22,672 nucleotides of DNA, from positions 258,417-281,088 of the forward strand of contig KN882534.1 of NCBI GenBank assembly GCA_000934455.1. The letters are read 5' to 3'. Each line of letters begins with the position of its first letter. The first letter of the stretch is position 1. This document shows positions 8,720-18,443 of the stretch, piece by piece. The position numbers and the translations under genes were made by a program. The notes under the pieces were generated by a model. It was given only the letters and a program-made list of their open reading frames with translations, made no database searches and was not told the DNA's origin. The stretch comes from Apostichopus parvimensis (lineage: Eukaryota > Echinodermata > Holothuroidea > Aspidochirotida > Stichopodidae).

Positions 8720-10391
8720 TCTGCTCATTCAGTGGTTGGATCGAATTAAAGTCAGACGTTCCACATTTTTGGAAAACTGGAAGGCATTATTAATATATTC
8801 GTAAGTTGAAATTAATCCTTCGTTCAGTAACATTTGCTTGATTAATACAGAGGTCAGTACATTAAGTATACAGGTTTAATGTTTAATAGAATTGGAGTTA
8901 GTATATACTTAGTGGAATCAGCAACCAATTTCTCCTTAACGGCAACATACCTGTTGCCCCCCCCACCTCCCCACCCCCACCCTAATCAGGGAGGGGAGTG
9001 AAACAATAAAGTTTTGCTATATGTAATATCCTCAAGCAGAATGATTACCAAAATCATTGTATGACCAATTTGAAAATTGAAAAAGTTACTGTAAAAACCA
9101 TGTTATGTATATATTTATGTAGGCCCATTTATATACATAACTGTACAGAACTGTTATTATTTCTTCATAGCATTGATTATATCTGCTATATTCTAGAAGT
9201 CCTACTTATAGTCACTCTCTGTTGATATGCTATATTGTGATATTACTGTTTTTCACCTTTTTAGTGATCCGTTATATTTTTCTATATTTTTCCAACATTG
9301 GTGTATTTTGATATTATTGTACTTTAAGTATTGGATTTTAACTAACTATTGTTTTTAGTGGCTAGGTTTTATTTTCAGTTTCAACTGTTTCAGTCTTGTT
9401 CTGTATTTCATATATTTCGTTTTTTTTCATTTTCTGTAACCAGTTTAGCCTGAATTATTTCTAACAAAGCTGAATACACCTGGTGACATAAATCTTAAAT
9501 ATGGTTAAAACATATCCTCATGGTTGGGGGGAAATGTCGACCAAATGCAAAAAGCTATAATTTAATAAATCTTAATCATATGAAAGATATGTCCATATCT
9601 ACGTAGGTTGGAAATGTACATAAAACTCTATTGCTGTAGTGCATGAAGATAAGACCGTACGAGTTTGGTATTGTTTAACGATATAGTCTTCGCCATTTTT
9701 TGTTAATAAAGGCATACATCAGTGCCAACCAATAACATTTAACTGCATTAATAATAAGGTATGCGTTACATATGAAGAGTTTAGTGACATGTGCAAATAA
9801 AAGAAGTTCGTGTGCAATATGTAGATTGTGTGCAAACCACCCTAAGTATTATGAAAGGTCATCATACCAATGTATTGTGTTTAATGATCTAATGATAACA
9901 CAGTGGTTTGTCAGACTTTAAGAAATTATAAACTAGTGTATTTAAAATTGCAAACTAATGGTACTTTTCTTTCCGTCCTGCATTCATTTTCGTCTTTGTT
10001 TTTCTTTCTTTCGTTATTTTGTGGTTTTTCTTTTCGTTTTTTTTTTGCTTAAGCGGTTAATTATTACAGGTTTTTATATGAATCATGCGTTCTATATGTG
10101 ATTAGGAAAGTGCAACTTGGAAAGGTGCCGATGACTAATAGTCACATGACTAGGCCTATATTGTTACGTAACCTGTCTTTCATAGAGTAATTGAGAAAGC
10201 ACTGTCATGCACAGTCATGATTCCCTTTAATATAATATTCTGTGGGAAAGTATTGACATTATCATAAGCATATCGGTATAGGCTTGTGTGTTTTTGATTA
10301 CGCCTATTTACTTGACGTCTACTCGAACTGGAAAAAAAAGTAGGTGCAAATGATATATGGCAATCAACTGGACGTGGGAAATAGCAGCTTA

Positions 10392-10399
10392 TGACGTCA
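10392..10399. promoter_or_regulatory. Perfect CRE palindrome TGACGTCA in unit 2
   Basis: This is the exact counterpart of the site in unit 1, in the same context (CAGCTTATGACGTCATCTCT). It was read by motif only. Confidence 0.4.
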
Positions 10400-10441
10400 T
10401 CTCTGACGACAGAACACTAGTGTGGATCCAAAACCTGTAAC

Positions 10442-10469
10442 CAGGGAGTTGTTATGGAACAACTCCCTG
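10442..10469. repeat. Perfect 12-bp-arm hairpin in unit 2
   Basis: The arms are 10442-10453 and 10458-10469 around the loop ATGG, identical to the unit 1 hairpin. Confidence 0.75.
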
Positions 10470-10742
10470 CTATAACCATGCTACCATATACTTGTACTGG
10501 CGCAAAATGCAGCAACAACAACAAACAACGAAACCTTTGACATAATTTACTAACAATTGACTAGTGTTACTGATGACGTAAAAGTTACGTGCCCATGATG
10601 AAAGATACGTGCGATATAGCCTGATACCGTGGCTGATTTGATGAGGCGCTAACGTGTGAAGCGAAAAATAAAATATCTAGCTAAGTAAACATAAAATGCT
10701 AAGCAACTATCGGGTTTTTTCTAATTTGTTTTTTTTTATCGA

Positions 10743-10946
10743 ATGACAGTTAAAAAATGTATAGCTTCCTTTCAGCGAACCGTTCAACAATATATATATG
10801 ACAAAATGCTTCAGTGGTTCTCAATGGAACCGATTGACGTTAAAGCTTTACAAATTCCTCTCTATTATTGTCTTTCTTCCCTTTTGTTGTTGATTCGCCG
10901 AAGTTGTACTCCCTTGGTCAAACTGAAAGAAGCAATAAACGGGTGA
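10743..10946 (+). other. 67-codon open frame in unit 2; coding status doubtful
   Basis: This is the same frame as in unit 1, with the single coding difference ATG to CTG (M to L) close to the end (VKLKEAING against VKMKEAING). One substitution in about 200 bases is no lower than in the rest of the core, so it gives no sign of selection on protein sequence. Confidence 0.2.
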
Positions 10947-11711
10947 TCTGCTCACTCAGTGGTTGGATCGAATTAAAGTCAGACGTTCCACATTTTTGGA
11001 AAACTGGAAGGCATTATTAATATATTCGTAAGTTGAAATTAATCCTTCGTTCAGTACCGTAACATGTGCCTGATTAATACAGCGGTCAGTACATTAAGTA
11101 TACAGGTTTAATGTTTAAAAGATTTGGAGTTATTGTATACTTTCTGGAATCAGCAACCAATTTCTCCTTAACTGCAACAGACCTGTCCCCCCCCCACCTC
11201 CCCCCGCCCGAGGGGAGTGAAACAATAACGTATTGTTATATGTAATATCTTCAAGCAGAATGATTACCAAAAGCATTGTAAGACCAATTTGAAAATTGAA
11301 AAAGTAACTGTAAAAACCATCTATTTATGTAGGCCCATTTATATACATATTTATAACAAGCTGTTTTAATTTCAGAACTGTTATTATTTCTTCATAGCAT
11401 ATATTATATCTGCTACATTCTGGAAGTCCTACTTAATAGTCACCCTCTGTTGATATGTAATATTGTGATATTACTCTTTTTCACCTCTTTAGTGATCTGT
11501 TATATATTTCTATTTTTTTTCCAACCTTGGTGTATTTTGATATTATTGTACTTTAAGTATTGGATTTTAACTAACTATTGTTTTTAGTGGCTAGGTTTTA
11601 TTTTCAGTTTCAACTGTTTCAGTCTTGTTCTGTATTTCATATATTTCGTTTTTTTTCATTTTCTGTAACCAGTTTAGCCTGAATTATTTCTAACAAAGCT
11701 GAATACACCTG

Positions 11712-11745
11712 GTGACATAAATCTTAAATATGGTTAAAACATATC
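11712..11745. repeat. First 34 bases of unit 3, cut by the assembly gap
   Basis: GTGACATAAATCTTAAATAT and the following bases to 11745 match the starts of units 1 and 2 exactly, then Ns begin. The array therefore has at least three copies. The gap is placed where an assembler would fail on near-identical tandem copies. Confidence 0.85.
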
Positions 11746-12226
11746 NNNNNNNNNNNNNNNNNNNNNNNNNNNNNNNNNNNNNNNNNNNNNNNNNNNNNNN
11801 NNNNNNNNNNNNNNNNNNNNNNNNNNNNNNNNNNNNNNNNNNNNNNNNNNNNNNNNNNNNNNNNNNNNNNNNNNNNNNNNNNNNNNNNNNNNNNNNNNNN
11901 NNNNNNNNNNNNNNNNNNNNNNNNNNNNNNNNNNNNNNNNNNNNNNNNNNNNNNNNNNNNNNNNNNNNNNNNNNNNNNNNNNNNNNNNNNNNNNNNNNNN
12001 NNNNNNNNNNNNNNNNNNNNNNNNNNNNNNNNNNNNNNNNNNNNNNNNNNNNNNNNNNNNNNNNNNNNNNNNNNNNNNNNNNNNNNNNNNNNNNNNNNNN
12101 NNNNNNNNNNNNNNNNNNNNNNNNNNNNNNNNNNNNNNNNNNNNNNNNNNNNNNNNNNNNNNNNNNNNNNNNNNNNNNNNNNNNNNNNNNNNNNNNNNNN
12201 NNNNNNNNNNNNNNNNNNNNNNNNNN
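11746..12226. other. Assembly gap, 481 Ns
   Basis: This is an unbroken run of N. A complete third unit needs about 2.2 kb, far more than 481, so either unit 3 is truncated or the gap size is an under-estimate. Sequence after the gap (from 12227) does not match the end of the unit by eye. Confidence 0.99.
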
Positions 12227-13210
12227 TATTATATTTATATAAGTATTGTCAAACGGCACAACCTTTGGTCAAGTTAAATTAAGGTACAGGGTAATTCAAA
12301 GTTTTCAAAGGACAAAGAATAATAGAAGAAAATAGGTTGGGTTCAGTAAAACAGATACGCTTGTGGGCCTGGGAGGGGCGGATGGGGAGAGGCGGAGGGG
12401 TGGAAGGGTGTGATACAGCGATCTGTATGCTACGTTCCATCGGTTCGTATTTCATTGACTTTAACAGAATACCCATAATTTTACAGTATATGTAGAAAAC
12501 CGACTGACCGGGTATACTCTTGACTCGAGCTGTATTGGACTCGAACTCGGACTCCAATCTACTGGACTTGACTTCAACCTACGTCACTAGTACTTATATA
12601 AATAATTACGCAGGACGCTAGAACGAGAACAATATGCCGAGGTTTTAATTTAATTAAAAGATGTTTGTGATTTGATTTTTGGGCAAATCATTAATTTTAA
12701 TAATAATCATAAAATAACAATAAATGACTTGTTGAATGTCCTTGGCTATACGGCCACTAAATTAATATATCAGTAGTGCAATGAATATTCAGGTTATATC
12801 ACGCAATAAGAATGCTTTTTCCAGTTTTGACTAAAACTACCAGCTATGGAATCTATAAGTTAGTAAAAGTTTCATATATACTTGTACGTACATGCGCTCA
12901 AGGGATATGCATTGTTTAGAATAGCAACAACATAATTTATATATCGGTTCCAATTCGCGGCTAAATTTAGGCAAACCAAATAAATTTAAAAATTTAAAAC
13001 TTTGAAATTAATGCCAAGAATAGGCGGACTTCGAATAAAATCCCTTTAGTGACTACCATTTATTTGAAACAAACTTACAGCTATTAATCACAGAAAATAT
13101 CCAACTTAGAAAGAAGCACACGACGAGAAGGGTTCGTGGTTGCGATTATATTGTTAGCTTATTTCTTTTAGCGCATTGTTTTGAGAAATTAATGTAAAGT
13201 ATGTGATAAA
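12227..13210. other. Intergenic AT-rich sequence, no gene seen
   Basis: A G-rich patch lies at about 12366-12410 (GGGAGGGGCGGATGGGGAG and on). A GACTCGA/ACTCGGACTC-type degenerate simple repeat lies at about 12520-12570 and has a weak echo near 14935-14975. Open frames here are short and unconvincing. Confidence 0.5.
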
Positions 13211-13580
13211 CAGTCAATATTTGACTACAGACAGTCAAAATGTCGAGAAAATATTCGAATTTTCGATATTTGCGTCAAAATGTCTACTATTAAATATCAC
13301 CTAAGTCAAGAAATAAGTCAATCAAAGTCGGCATCTTGAAAAGAAAACTAAAACGTTTGAAACAATAGTTTGAATTTTGAGATAAAAAGTTGGAGGTTTG
13401 ATATAAAAAGTCGAAACGTCAAAAATTTCGACAGATTATGCGATGATTTCCAAAAAGAAAGCTCAAATTTCGAGATAGGAATAAATCGCAAATCCGTTTC
13501 GACGTAAACAGTCGATGCTCTCGAAAACTTTCAAAATTTCAAGAAAGGTCGACATGTGAACATAAAATAGTGGAAATGCT
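13211..13580. repeat. Degenerate repeat of GTCGAAA / TCGAGATA-type words on both strands
   Basis: Words such as GTCAAAATGTC (13234 and 13274), AAAAAGTCGAAAC, TTTCGACA, TTTCGAGATA and TTTTGAGATAAAAAGT recur every 20-30 bases, in direct and inverted form. This looks like an old, scrambled tandem repeat built from a near-palindromic unit. Similar 'tcgaaatttcga / gagataaaaagtc' sequence is widespread in animal genomes. It contains the small palindrome AGTCAATATTTGACT near 13212. Confidence 0.6.
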
Positions 13581-14184
13581 GAGATATAAAATATATAATT
13601 TGATCAAAAGGTCCCTCCTAATCTCGGTCTTGCTCTTATCGATAGCTTCATTCGCCGCTGGTTCGCCAGATGCAAGCAGTTAACAGCAATTGAACTGTGA
13701 ATACCTGAACAAATAATGAACTTACCATTTACTCTGTGTTGATCCCTTGAGTTGACCGTTGAATGGACCAAAAGTATACATCTTCTGAGGGAGCTATTTC
13801 GATAGATTGAATTCGGTGCACAGTACTCTATCGTGGTACTAATTTTGCCCATGAAACGATACAAATATTTTGCTTCGGCCTAATTTGGGAAAAATTATCG
13901 TTATCCTTATAATCCTTGCTATATATGTATTCCACCCGGACATGCGAGAGAGGAGATGTAAATGATACATCGCTTTAAGTTGAGACAACCGGAGGTGATG
14001 GGTGGTATTGGATCATCAAGTTTGCTTCCCACGCAACATACCCCCCCCCCCATTACCCCGCACCCTCGGACCCTGTTGTGAAGTACTCGGACAAACAGGT
14101 CTCGAGTACTCCGATCTAGACAAACAGGAATACTGAAAACTTTATTTTGTTGTATAAATTGGTTTCTCTGATTCAAATATTATT

Positions 14185-14226
14185 AATTTTTTAATAAATT
14201 TTATTAAATTAAATTATTAAAAATTT
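14185..14226. repeat. Imperfect AT-only inverted repeat
   Basis: AATTTTTTAATAAATTTTA and the following TAAATTAAATTATTAAAAATT are near-complements. The tract has only A and T and could extrude as a cruciform or act as an easily melted or matrix-attachment-like site. Confidence 0.4.
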
Positions 14227-14769
14227 ATTGTCTTAAATCACAGTTTTCGTACTGTTGGAGATTTTGCTTGCATCTGAACAGACCGAAATTATTGGTAATT
14301 AATCTTGGATGGTTTTAATTTTCAGTTAGAAATACTTAGAATTTGCCTTCAAACATTGTAATTTGGCTTTAGGCCGTCGACGCAATATATCTGACAACAA
14401 TCTCACAAATACAGAGTTAAAGTCAGCTGTTAATGTGAAAAGTGGGTTACCAATGTTCCTATATACTCATGATCCCTCCCTCCCCCGCCCCCTCTCCTCT
14501 GTTTCCTTTTATGAGGGTGAGGGGCGACAAACAGGTGGAGAAGTAGCATGTCGGACTGAGTAGGTCCGTGCCTCCTGCCCTGTCCTCGCTGGTTACGTCA
14601 CAGCGATAGAACGTCAATGTTCGCTTTATCAATTTCTCGGCATCTTCCAGAATAATTCGGTATGATATATATAATGTCACGTAATTAACTTTCTCCGGCA
14701 GGGTAGTGAGCATATTCAATCCTGTACATGCCAATACAACATATTTCACCATTACAGTAGCTATGCTGA

Positions 14770-14850
14770 ACGTCAGGCGAGAAATCAACTAGGTCCCACT
14801 TTAAGAGTCTTCTGTACGTGACGCAGCCGGGATTTGAACACTGCAGGTTT
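14770..14850 (-). repeat. Possible fragment of a tRNA-derived SINE
   Basis: On the minus strand GTTCAAATCCC (14839-14829) is followed by GGCTGCGTCACGTACAG, which resembles a tRNA B box plus the start of a SINE body. A matching A box at the usual distance upstream is not clear, so this is a weak call. It is not a tRNA gene. Confidence 0.3.
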
Positions 14851-16750
14851 AATTGACTACAACTGATTACACAAACACTTGGTAACTGGTAACTTACTTG
14901 AGAAGCAATGACTTCGACGTTAAGGACGCGAACACTAATAACTCGAACTCAGATTTTCTGGACTCGAGTTCGACACTTTTGTTTCGATAAGAGGACTCTC
15001 AATGCAGTGACTAGAGGGTGACCAAACCACCCCCTCCCCCCTTTCTTTCATTTCCATTTCTTTTGTAAGTTGTTTAAAGAGGGCGATATTTAAATGTCAA
15101 AGCATTGACTAACTGGACAAAGACCAACCGACAGTAATGTCGGGTTATTATCATATGTTCCATTTCCTACTGCGTCATAAGTTCATGTATATGTCATTCG
15201 TGTTTTGCTATACCAGTTAATTAACTAATATGTACCGATCCGGTTAAAAGGTTCGTCTTCATATGAATACATATACATTCAGTTTTATGACGTCTAACAA
15301 TCACTGTATAAAGGGTCATGTATTCCCTTCTTTTTTTATAATACACTAGCCGGGGACCAAATCCGCCTCCCTCCCCCTCCCCCTCCACACACACCCTTAA
15401 CGTGAGGCTCCTTCACCCCATATACTTGTCAAATTTTTCCCAAATTCTCTATCCATTTGATCACCAACATGCAACCGAATACTAATTTACCCCCCCCCCC
15501 CCCCCTTCCCCTCTCCCCACAAACACACACATATGAGTCACAAAGATCCCAGGTCACCTCAATCCCTTCTAAACTCCCGAACCCCCTCCCTGTCGTTCGA
15601 TTTAAACTGATAGAGCAGTGGCATAGGAAGCTATTACAATGGGAAAAGGGAATTAGAGGGTATTCCCCGGAAGAGTTTTAGTTTTGGAATGATTAAGGTA
15701 TCCCGGATATAACGTTGGAAATGTCAATAATTATCTCGAAAATTCGCTGCGTTCCAAAATGACAATTTTTGTGTCAAATTTCGACCATTGGTTCAAAATT
15801 ACAACCATTGACTCCGGGAGGAGGGGGTTCTGGCGAGGGGCTGAACATTTGAAAATCACATGAAACATCTGGAAGTGGGTGAAGGTCCATTTTTGGAATT
15901 ATCCCCTTCAATTAAAAGTGTTTGGTTAGATACTTTGACACATGTAGACCTTTAGATCACATCTAAGGCACGATTTAGGGATAAGTACAGCATTCTTTTG
16001 CTCATAAGAACCTAAAATCCCTCGGATAATTCTAGGTTTCGTCAGTGTATAGAAAGCTGTAAAGTATATGCCAATTGCGGGAATAGTCGCAACGAAAGAA
16101 AGATTCGAAGAACTATAGCAAGAATTAATTCACACGAGATCGGTGATTAGCTTTTGAAGTCAAATAACTATTTCAGAAAAGTTGTTTCAATGCCAATGTT
16201 TAATTAGTTAAATGGGTTTTTCGATCATAGACTGTTGAGGTTAAAGGTGTTATTGGAATTTACGATATAAATCAAGTTAGTGACAATTTTGAAGGGAAAA
16301 CCCCAACGTAAAATAAATGTATAGGTCCGTTATAAATGACAATCATCTAGCATTTACTTACTTCCTTGACCTTGTTTCCTTTGTCTCTTTGTTTTGCCTT
16401 CAAATAAAGGAAATGATTACTTTTCGATAGAAAGAAAAGTTGCCAATCTTGTTAACTTGAAGAGTAAATCCAGTCAGGAATATGATATGCTATATAATTT
16501 ATAATCTTGTCGCATAAAAATCGACCGACAAACTTGTCTTGAACAATCTAACACATCAAGCCCACGTGTCGCCCTGGTAACTGTGACGTGCATACTAGAC
16601 AATAAGTCCTCTCTAATCAGGAAGCAGATTGGTAAGGGGGAAACACCTCACAGCCCGAACAACCCGTATTCTGCTAAATCACGAAAAAGGAGCTTTTAAC
16701 TCTATAACAGTTTCGTGGATTTATACCAGAATGCTGTTATATTATATATG

Positions 16751-17027
16751 CTCTTGACCAAGGATGGCGAAAGGGGGTGGGGAGCGGGGCAACCAGAGGC
16801 GTAGCCTATGCCTACCACCCCCCCCCCCCCACACACACATTCAATTGGTGAAAAGGGTAATACAAAATCTTGCCTTTAGTTATGGCACGTAGAAATTGTC
16901 CATTTGCTGTAATATAGAAGTTCGGTCAAGAAAAAAGTATTCATATTGATGGTACTAACGACAGCTTCATCTTGGACGAGGTGAAAAGTAGTCGACTTAT
17001 TTTTATTACTCATTTTTTCCCTTGTAG
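16751..17027 (+). other. Sequence just upstream of the zinc-finger coding exon, ending in a 3' splice site
   Basis: The stretch contains a TATATA run near 16740-16748, a G-rich patch (16772-16790), a C13 run followed by ACACACACA (about 16818-16838) and then ordinary AT-rich DNA. It ends in TTATTTTTATTACTCATTTT, TTCCCTTGTAG, a strong polypyrimidine tract and AG at 17026-17027. The simplest reading is the end of a 5' intron, with the first exon further upstream. A TATA-driven intronless gene is the alternative. Confidence 0.5.
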
Positions 17028-17029
17028 AT

Positions 17030-17101
17030 ATGATCATCAAGTCCTTCTGTTTCCCCCTCACCACAAATCGGGGTTTTCTACCATGGAGAAGTGGTGGCTG
17101 A
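17030..17101 (+). promoter_or_regulatory. Upstream ORF overlapping the zinc-finger start codon
   Basis: An ATG at 17030, two bases after the predicted exon start, opens a 23-codon frame ending TGA at 17099-17101. It passes out of frame through the main ATG at 17083. If the mRNA starts upstream of it, ribosomes using it would miss the main start, a layout known to limit translation in genes such as ATF4. The main start has a far stronger Kozak context. Confidence 0.4.
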
Positions 17102-18222
17102 CGGATGACGTCGACCTATGTGACCCTGGTCGGTCACCCGATGAAATCTTTGGAAATCTTCCGAGTGATCAGCTGTCAGAAAGTGTCCCAGAATTGTCGA
17201 TAGGTGATTTTGATGACCTCGACAAGCTCCTGAACAACTATAGCAGTTTTGCGTCACCAGTGGCGACATTTGATGATGATGACGTCATCAGTTCACCGCC
17301 ACTTTCAAACCGGAGTGACATATCGGATGGTATGACGTCACCAGCTAAAGATGACTTTTGTCTCCTTGATAATCAAGGTTCGTTCGGAGTGAATCCGTCG
17401 CCTCATCTTGATAAAAGTGTTCCTGTGCTAGATTCTGGGTGTATCGTTCCTAGTGTCTCCTCCCCTGATACAGCAGTTAATGTGGACTTTGATAACGCTC
17501 TGCCGACGATCACAAAATCACAATTTAATACGGCTGAGGATATTTTGACTTCTCTGATAGCGGAATCCTCACCAGCTATGCCTAAAGCTTTAAATCATTT
17601 TGTAAATGTACTCGATTTATCAAAGTCCGCGAATTACTCGGACAGCCCGTTTACGCCATCGCCCCCTGCGGGTTACGTCACACCGCCATGGTCCCCGGAA
17701 TCCACCGCTCTCATCAACACAAGCACTCAGATGTTGAATGGTGACGAAGTTGCAAAGCCACGTTCACTTTCGGAAGGATGCCTAAATATATATTACTGTC
17801 AGTACTGTGGACGGGAATTTAAGCACAAGATAGGATTAAAAAATCACGAACGCAGCCATCTTAGAGGTGAAACGCACATGTGTGGTTACTGTGGCAAAAA
17901 ATTCCGTTATAAGAATAAGCTGCGTCGCCACGTGAACGTACACGCCCGAGAGCTAAGAATATGTCGTTTCTGTGGTCAAGTGCAATCGAACGACTACGAA
18001 CTAGTTCAACACGAGAAACAACACAAGAAAGACGGCGAGAAAGTATCCGATACGAAGTCTCTTCCTTGTAACTCATTGAAATGTTTAGACAACCTATTCT
18101 CGACTGACAAAGAAAATTCCACCGAGGTACCTCAATTCTCCAACCAACCATGGTCCTCGTTGCGCATGGCGTTCTTGAGAACACAACCTTATCCCAAACC
18201 CATGCGTCTGCAGTCAGTTTAA
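17083..18222 (+). CDS. C2H2 zinc-finger protein, probable transcription factor, 379 aa
   Basis: The protein has three C-terminal C2H2 fingers: C239/C242/H255/H259, C267/C270/H283/H287 and C294/C297/H310/H314, all C-x2-C-x12-H-x3-H. The first two are standard (CGREF, CGKKF); the third lacks the usual aromatic core and is degenerate. Linkers are about seven and six residues. The N-terminal ~235 residues are acidic and rich in Ser and Pro. DFDDLDKLL (42-50) resembles an acidic amphipathic activation segment. VLDLSK (176-181) resembles a PxDLS co-repressor (CtBP) site. SP/TP sites cluster in SDSPFTPSPP...TPPWSPES. These features suggest a nuclear DNA-binding regulator; its targets and named family are unknown to me. 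I chose the ATG at 17083 (ACCATGG, ideal Kozak). An in-frame ATG at 16972 would require translating through the splice-site polypyrimidine tract. The C-terminal tail after the fingers (~65 aa) has no motif I know. Confidence 0.88.
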   Translation: MEKWWLTDDVDLCDPGRSPDEIFGNLPSDQLSESVPELSIGDFDDLDKLLNNYSSFASPVATFDDDDVISSPPLSNRSDISDGMTSPAKDDFCLLDNQGSFGVNPSPHLDKSVPVLDSGCIVPSVSSPDTAVNVDFDNALPTITKSQFNTAEDILTSLIAESSPAMPKALNHFVNVLDLSKSANYSDSPFTPSPPAGYVTPPWSPESTALINTSTQMLNGDEVAKPRSLSEGCLNIYYCQYCGREFKHKIGLKNHERSHLRGETHMCGYCGKKFRYKNKLRRHVNVHARELRICRFCGQVQSNDYELVQHEKQHKKDGEKVSDTKSLPCNSLKCLDNLFSTDKENSTEVPQFSNQPWSSLRMAFLRTQPYPKPMRLQSV

Positions 18223-18277
18223 AAAGAGATTATGATATCAAACTATGCCGAGAGTGAGAGAGTGGTGGTCAGAGAGA

Positions 18278-18309
18278 GGGTGGGGTGGGGGTGGGGGGAT
18301 GGGTAAGGG
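18278..18309 (+). promoter_or_regulatory. G-quadruplex-forming tract in the proximal 3' UTR
   Basis: At least five G-runs of three or more (GGG, GGGG, GGGGG, GGGGGG, GGG, GGG) are separated by 1-3 nt loops on the sense strand, 56 nt after the stop codon. This meets the usual G4 pattern. The effect on the mRNA is unknown. Confidence 0.55.
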
Positions 18310-18437
18310 ATTTCCTTCACTATCGTTTTTACTTTTTTTTTTATAAAAGTAACGGTTGGTAACTGATTAAAATATCATGCCCATGTTTTAAGGACAACTG
18401 ATAACCAAAATATTCATGAAAGAATCTTAATTTGATA

Positions 18438-18443
18438 AATAAA
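18438..18443 (+). terminator. Candidate poly(A) signal AATAAA
   Basis: AATAAA sits 216 nt after the stop codon of the zinc-finger gene, and T-rich sequence (CTTTTCC) follows within about 30 nt. It is the first canonical hexamer downstream, but such hexamers are common in AT-rich DNA. Confidence 0.45.

Larger units (their letters stand above)
7260..9482. repeat. Unit 1 of a ~2.22-kb head-to-tail tandem array
   Basis: The unit starts GTGACATAAATCTTAAATAT and ends CAAAGCTGAATACACCTG. The same text restarts at 9483 and again at 11712, giving periods of about 2,223 and 2,229 bp. The first ~840 bases differ from unit 2 at scattered sites; the largest changes are a block near 7456-7496 (CTATAGTCTACGCC against CGATATAGTCTTCGCC) and small indels. 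The stretch from about 8115 to 8690 appears identical in both units. From about 8830 to 9290 differences are dense, including a C-rich tract (8958-8990) of different length. The last 180 bases match again. The unit holds several TGACG motifs, a strong hairpin and a 67-codon frame. I recognise no transposase, reverse transcriptase, rRNA or histone gene in it. Confidence 0.9.
9483..11711. repeat. Unit 2 of the ~2.22-kb tandem array
   Basis: This is the second full copy, directly abutting unit 1 with no spacer. The junction reads ACACCTG|GTGACATAA, the same as at the start of the third copy. Differences from unit 1 cluster between about 11055 and 11520. They include an insertion CCGT near 11058, a shortened C-rich tract at 11187-11210, and a different stretch around 11345-11375. 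The core with the CRE (10392-10399), the hairpin (10442-10469) and the 67-codon frame (10743-10946) is almost unchanged. Confidence 0.9.
13581..16750. other. Intergenic or 5' intronic DNA of the zinc-finger gene, no exon identified
   Basis: The stretch holds only low-complexity and small repeats. It contains C-rich or T/C-rich tracts at about 14041-14052, 14470-14500 and 15355-15530. It also contains a short direct repeat (TACTC-GGA/CGATCTA-CAAACAGG near 14083-14130), the AT palindrome and the possible SINE piece listed separately. An upstream exon of the zinc-finger gene may lie here, but I cannot place it. Confidence 0.4.

Noticed and set aside
11690-12259. Long frames spanning the gap
   Set aside because: They are almost wholly N, so the open frame is an artefact.
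14829-14839. tRNA gene suggested by the B-box-like GTTCAAATCCC
   Set aside because: No A box, acceptor stem or anticodon arm can be built around it. It was kept only as a weak SINE fragment.
16794-16838. Possible third hAT end (CAGAGGCGTAGCC followed by a C-run), and CAGTGGCATAGG at 15617
   Set aside because: No matching inverted end or target-site duplication was found for either, so they may be decayed solo ends at best.
16972-17082. N-terminal 37-residue extension of the zinc-finger protein
   Set aside because: It would be translated from a polypyrimidine tract and 3' splice site, and the ATG at 17083 has an ideal Kozak context.
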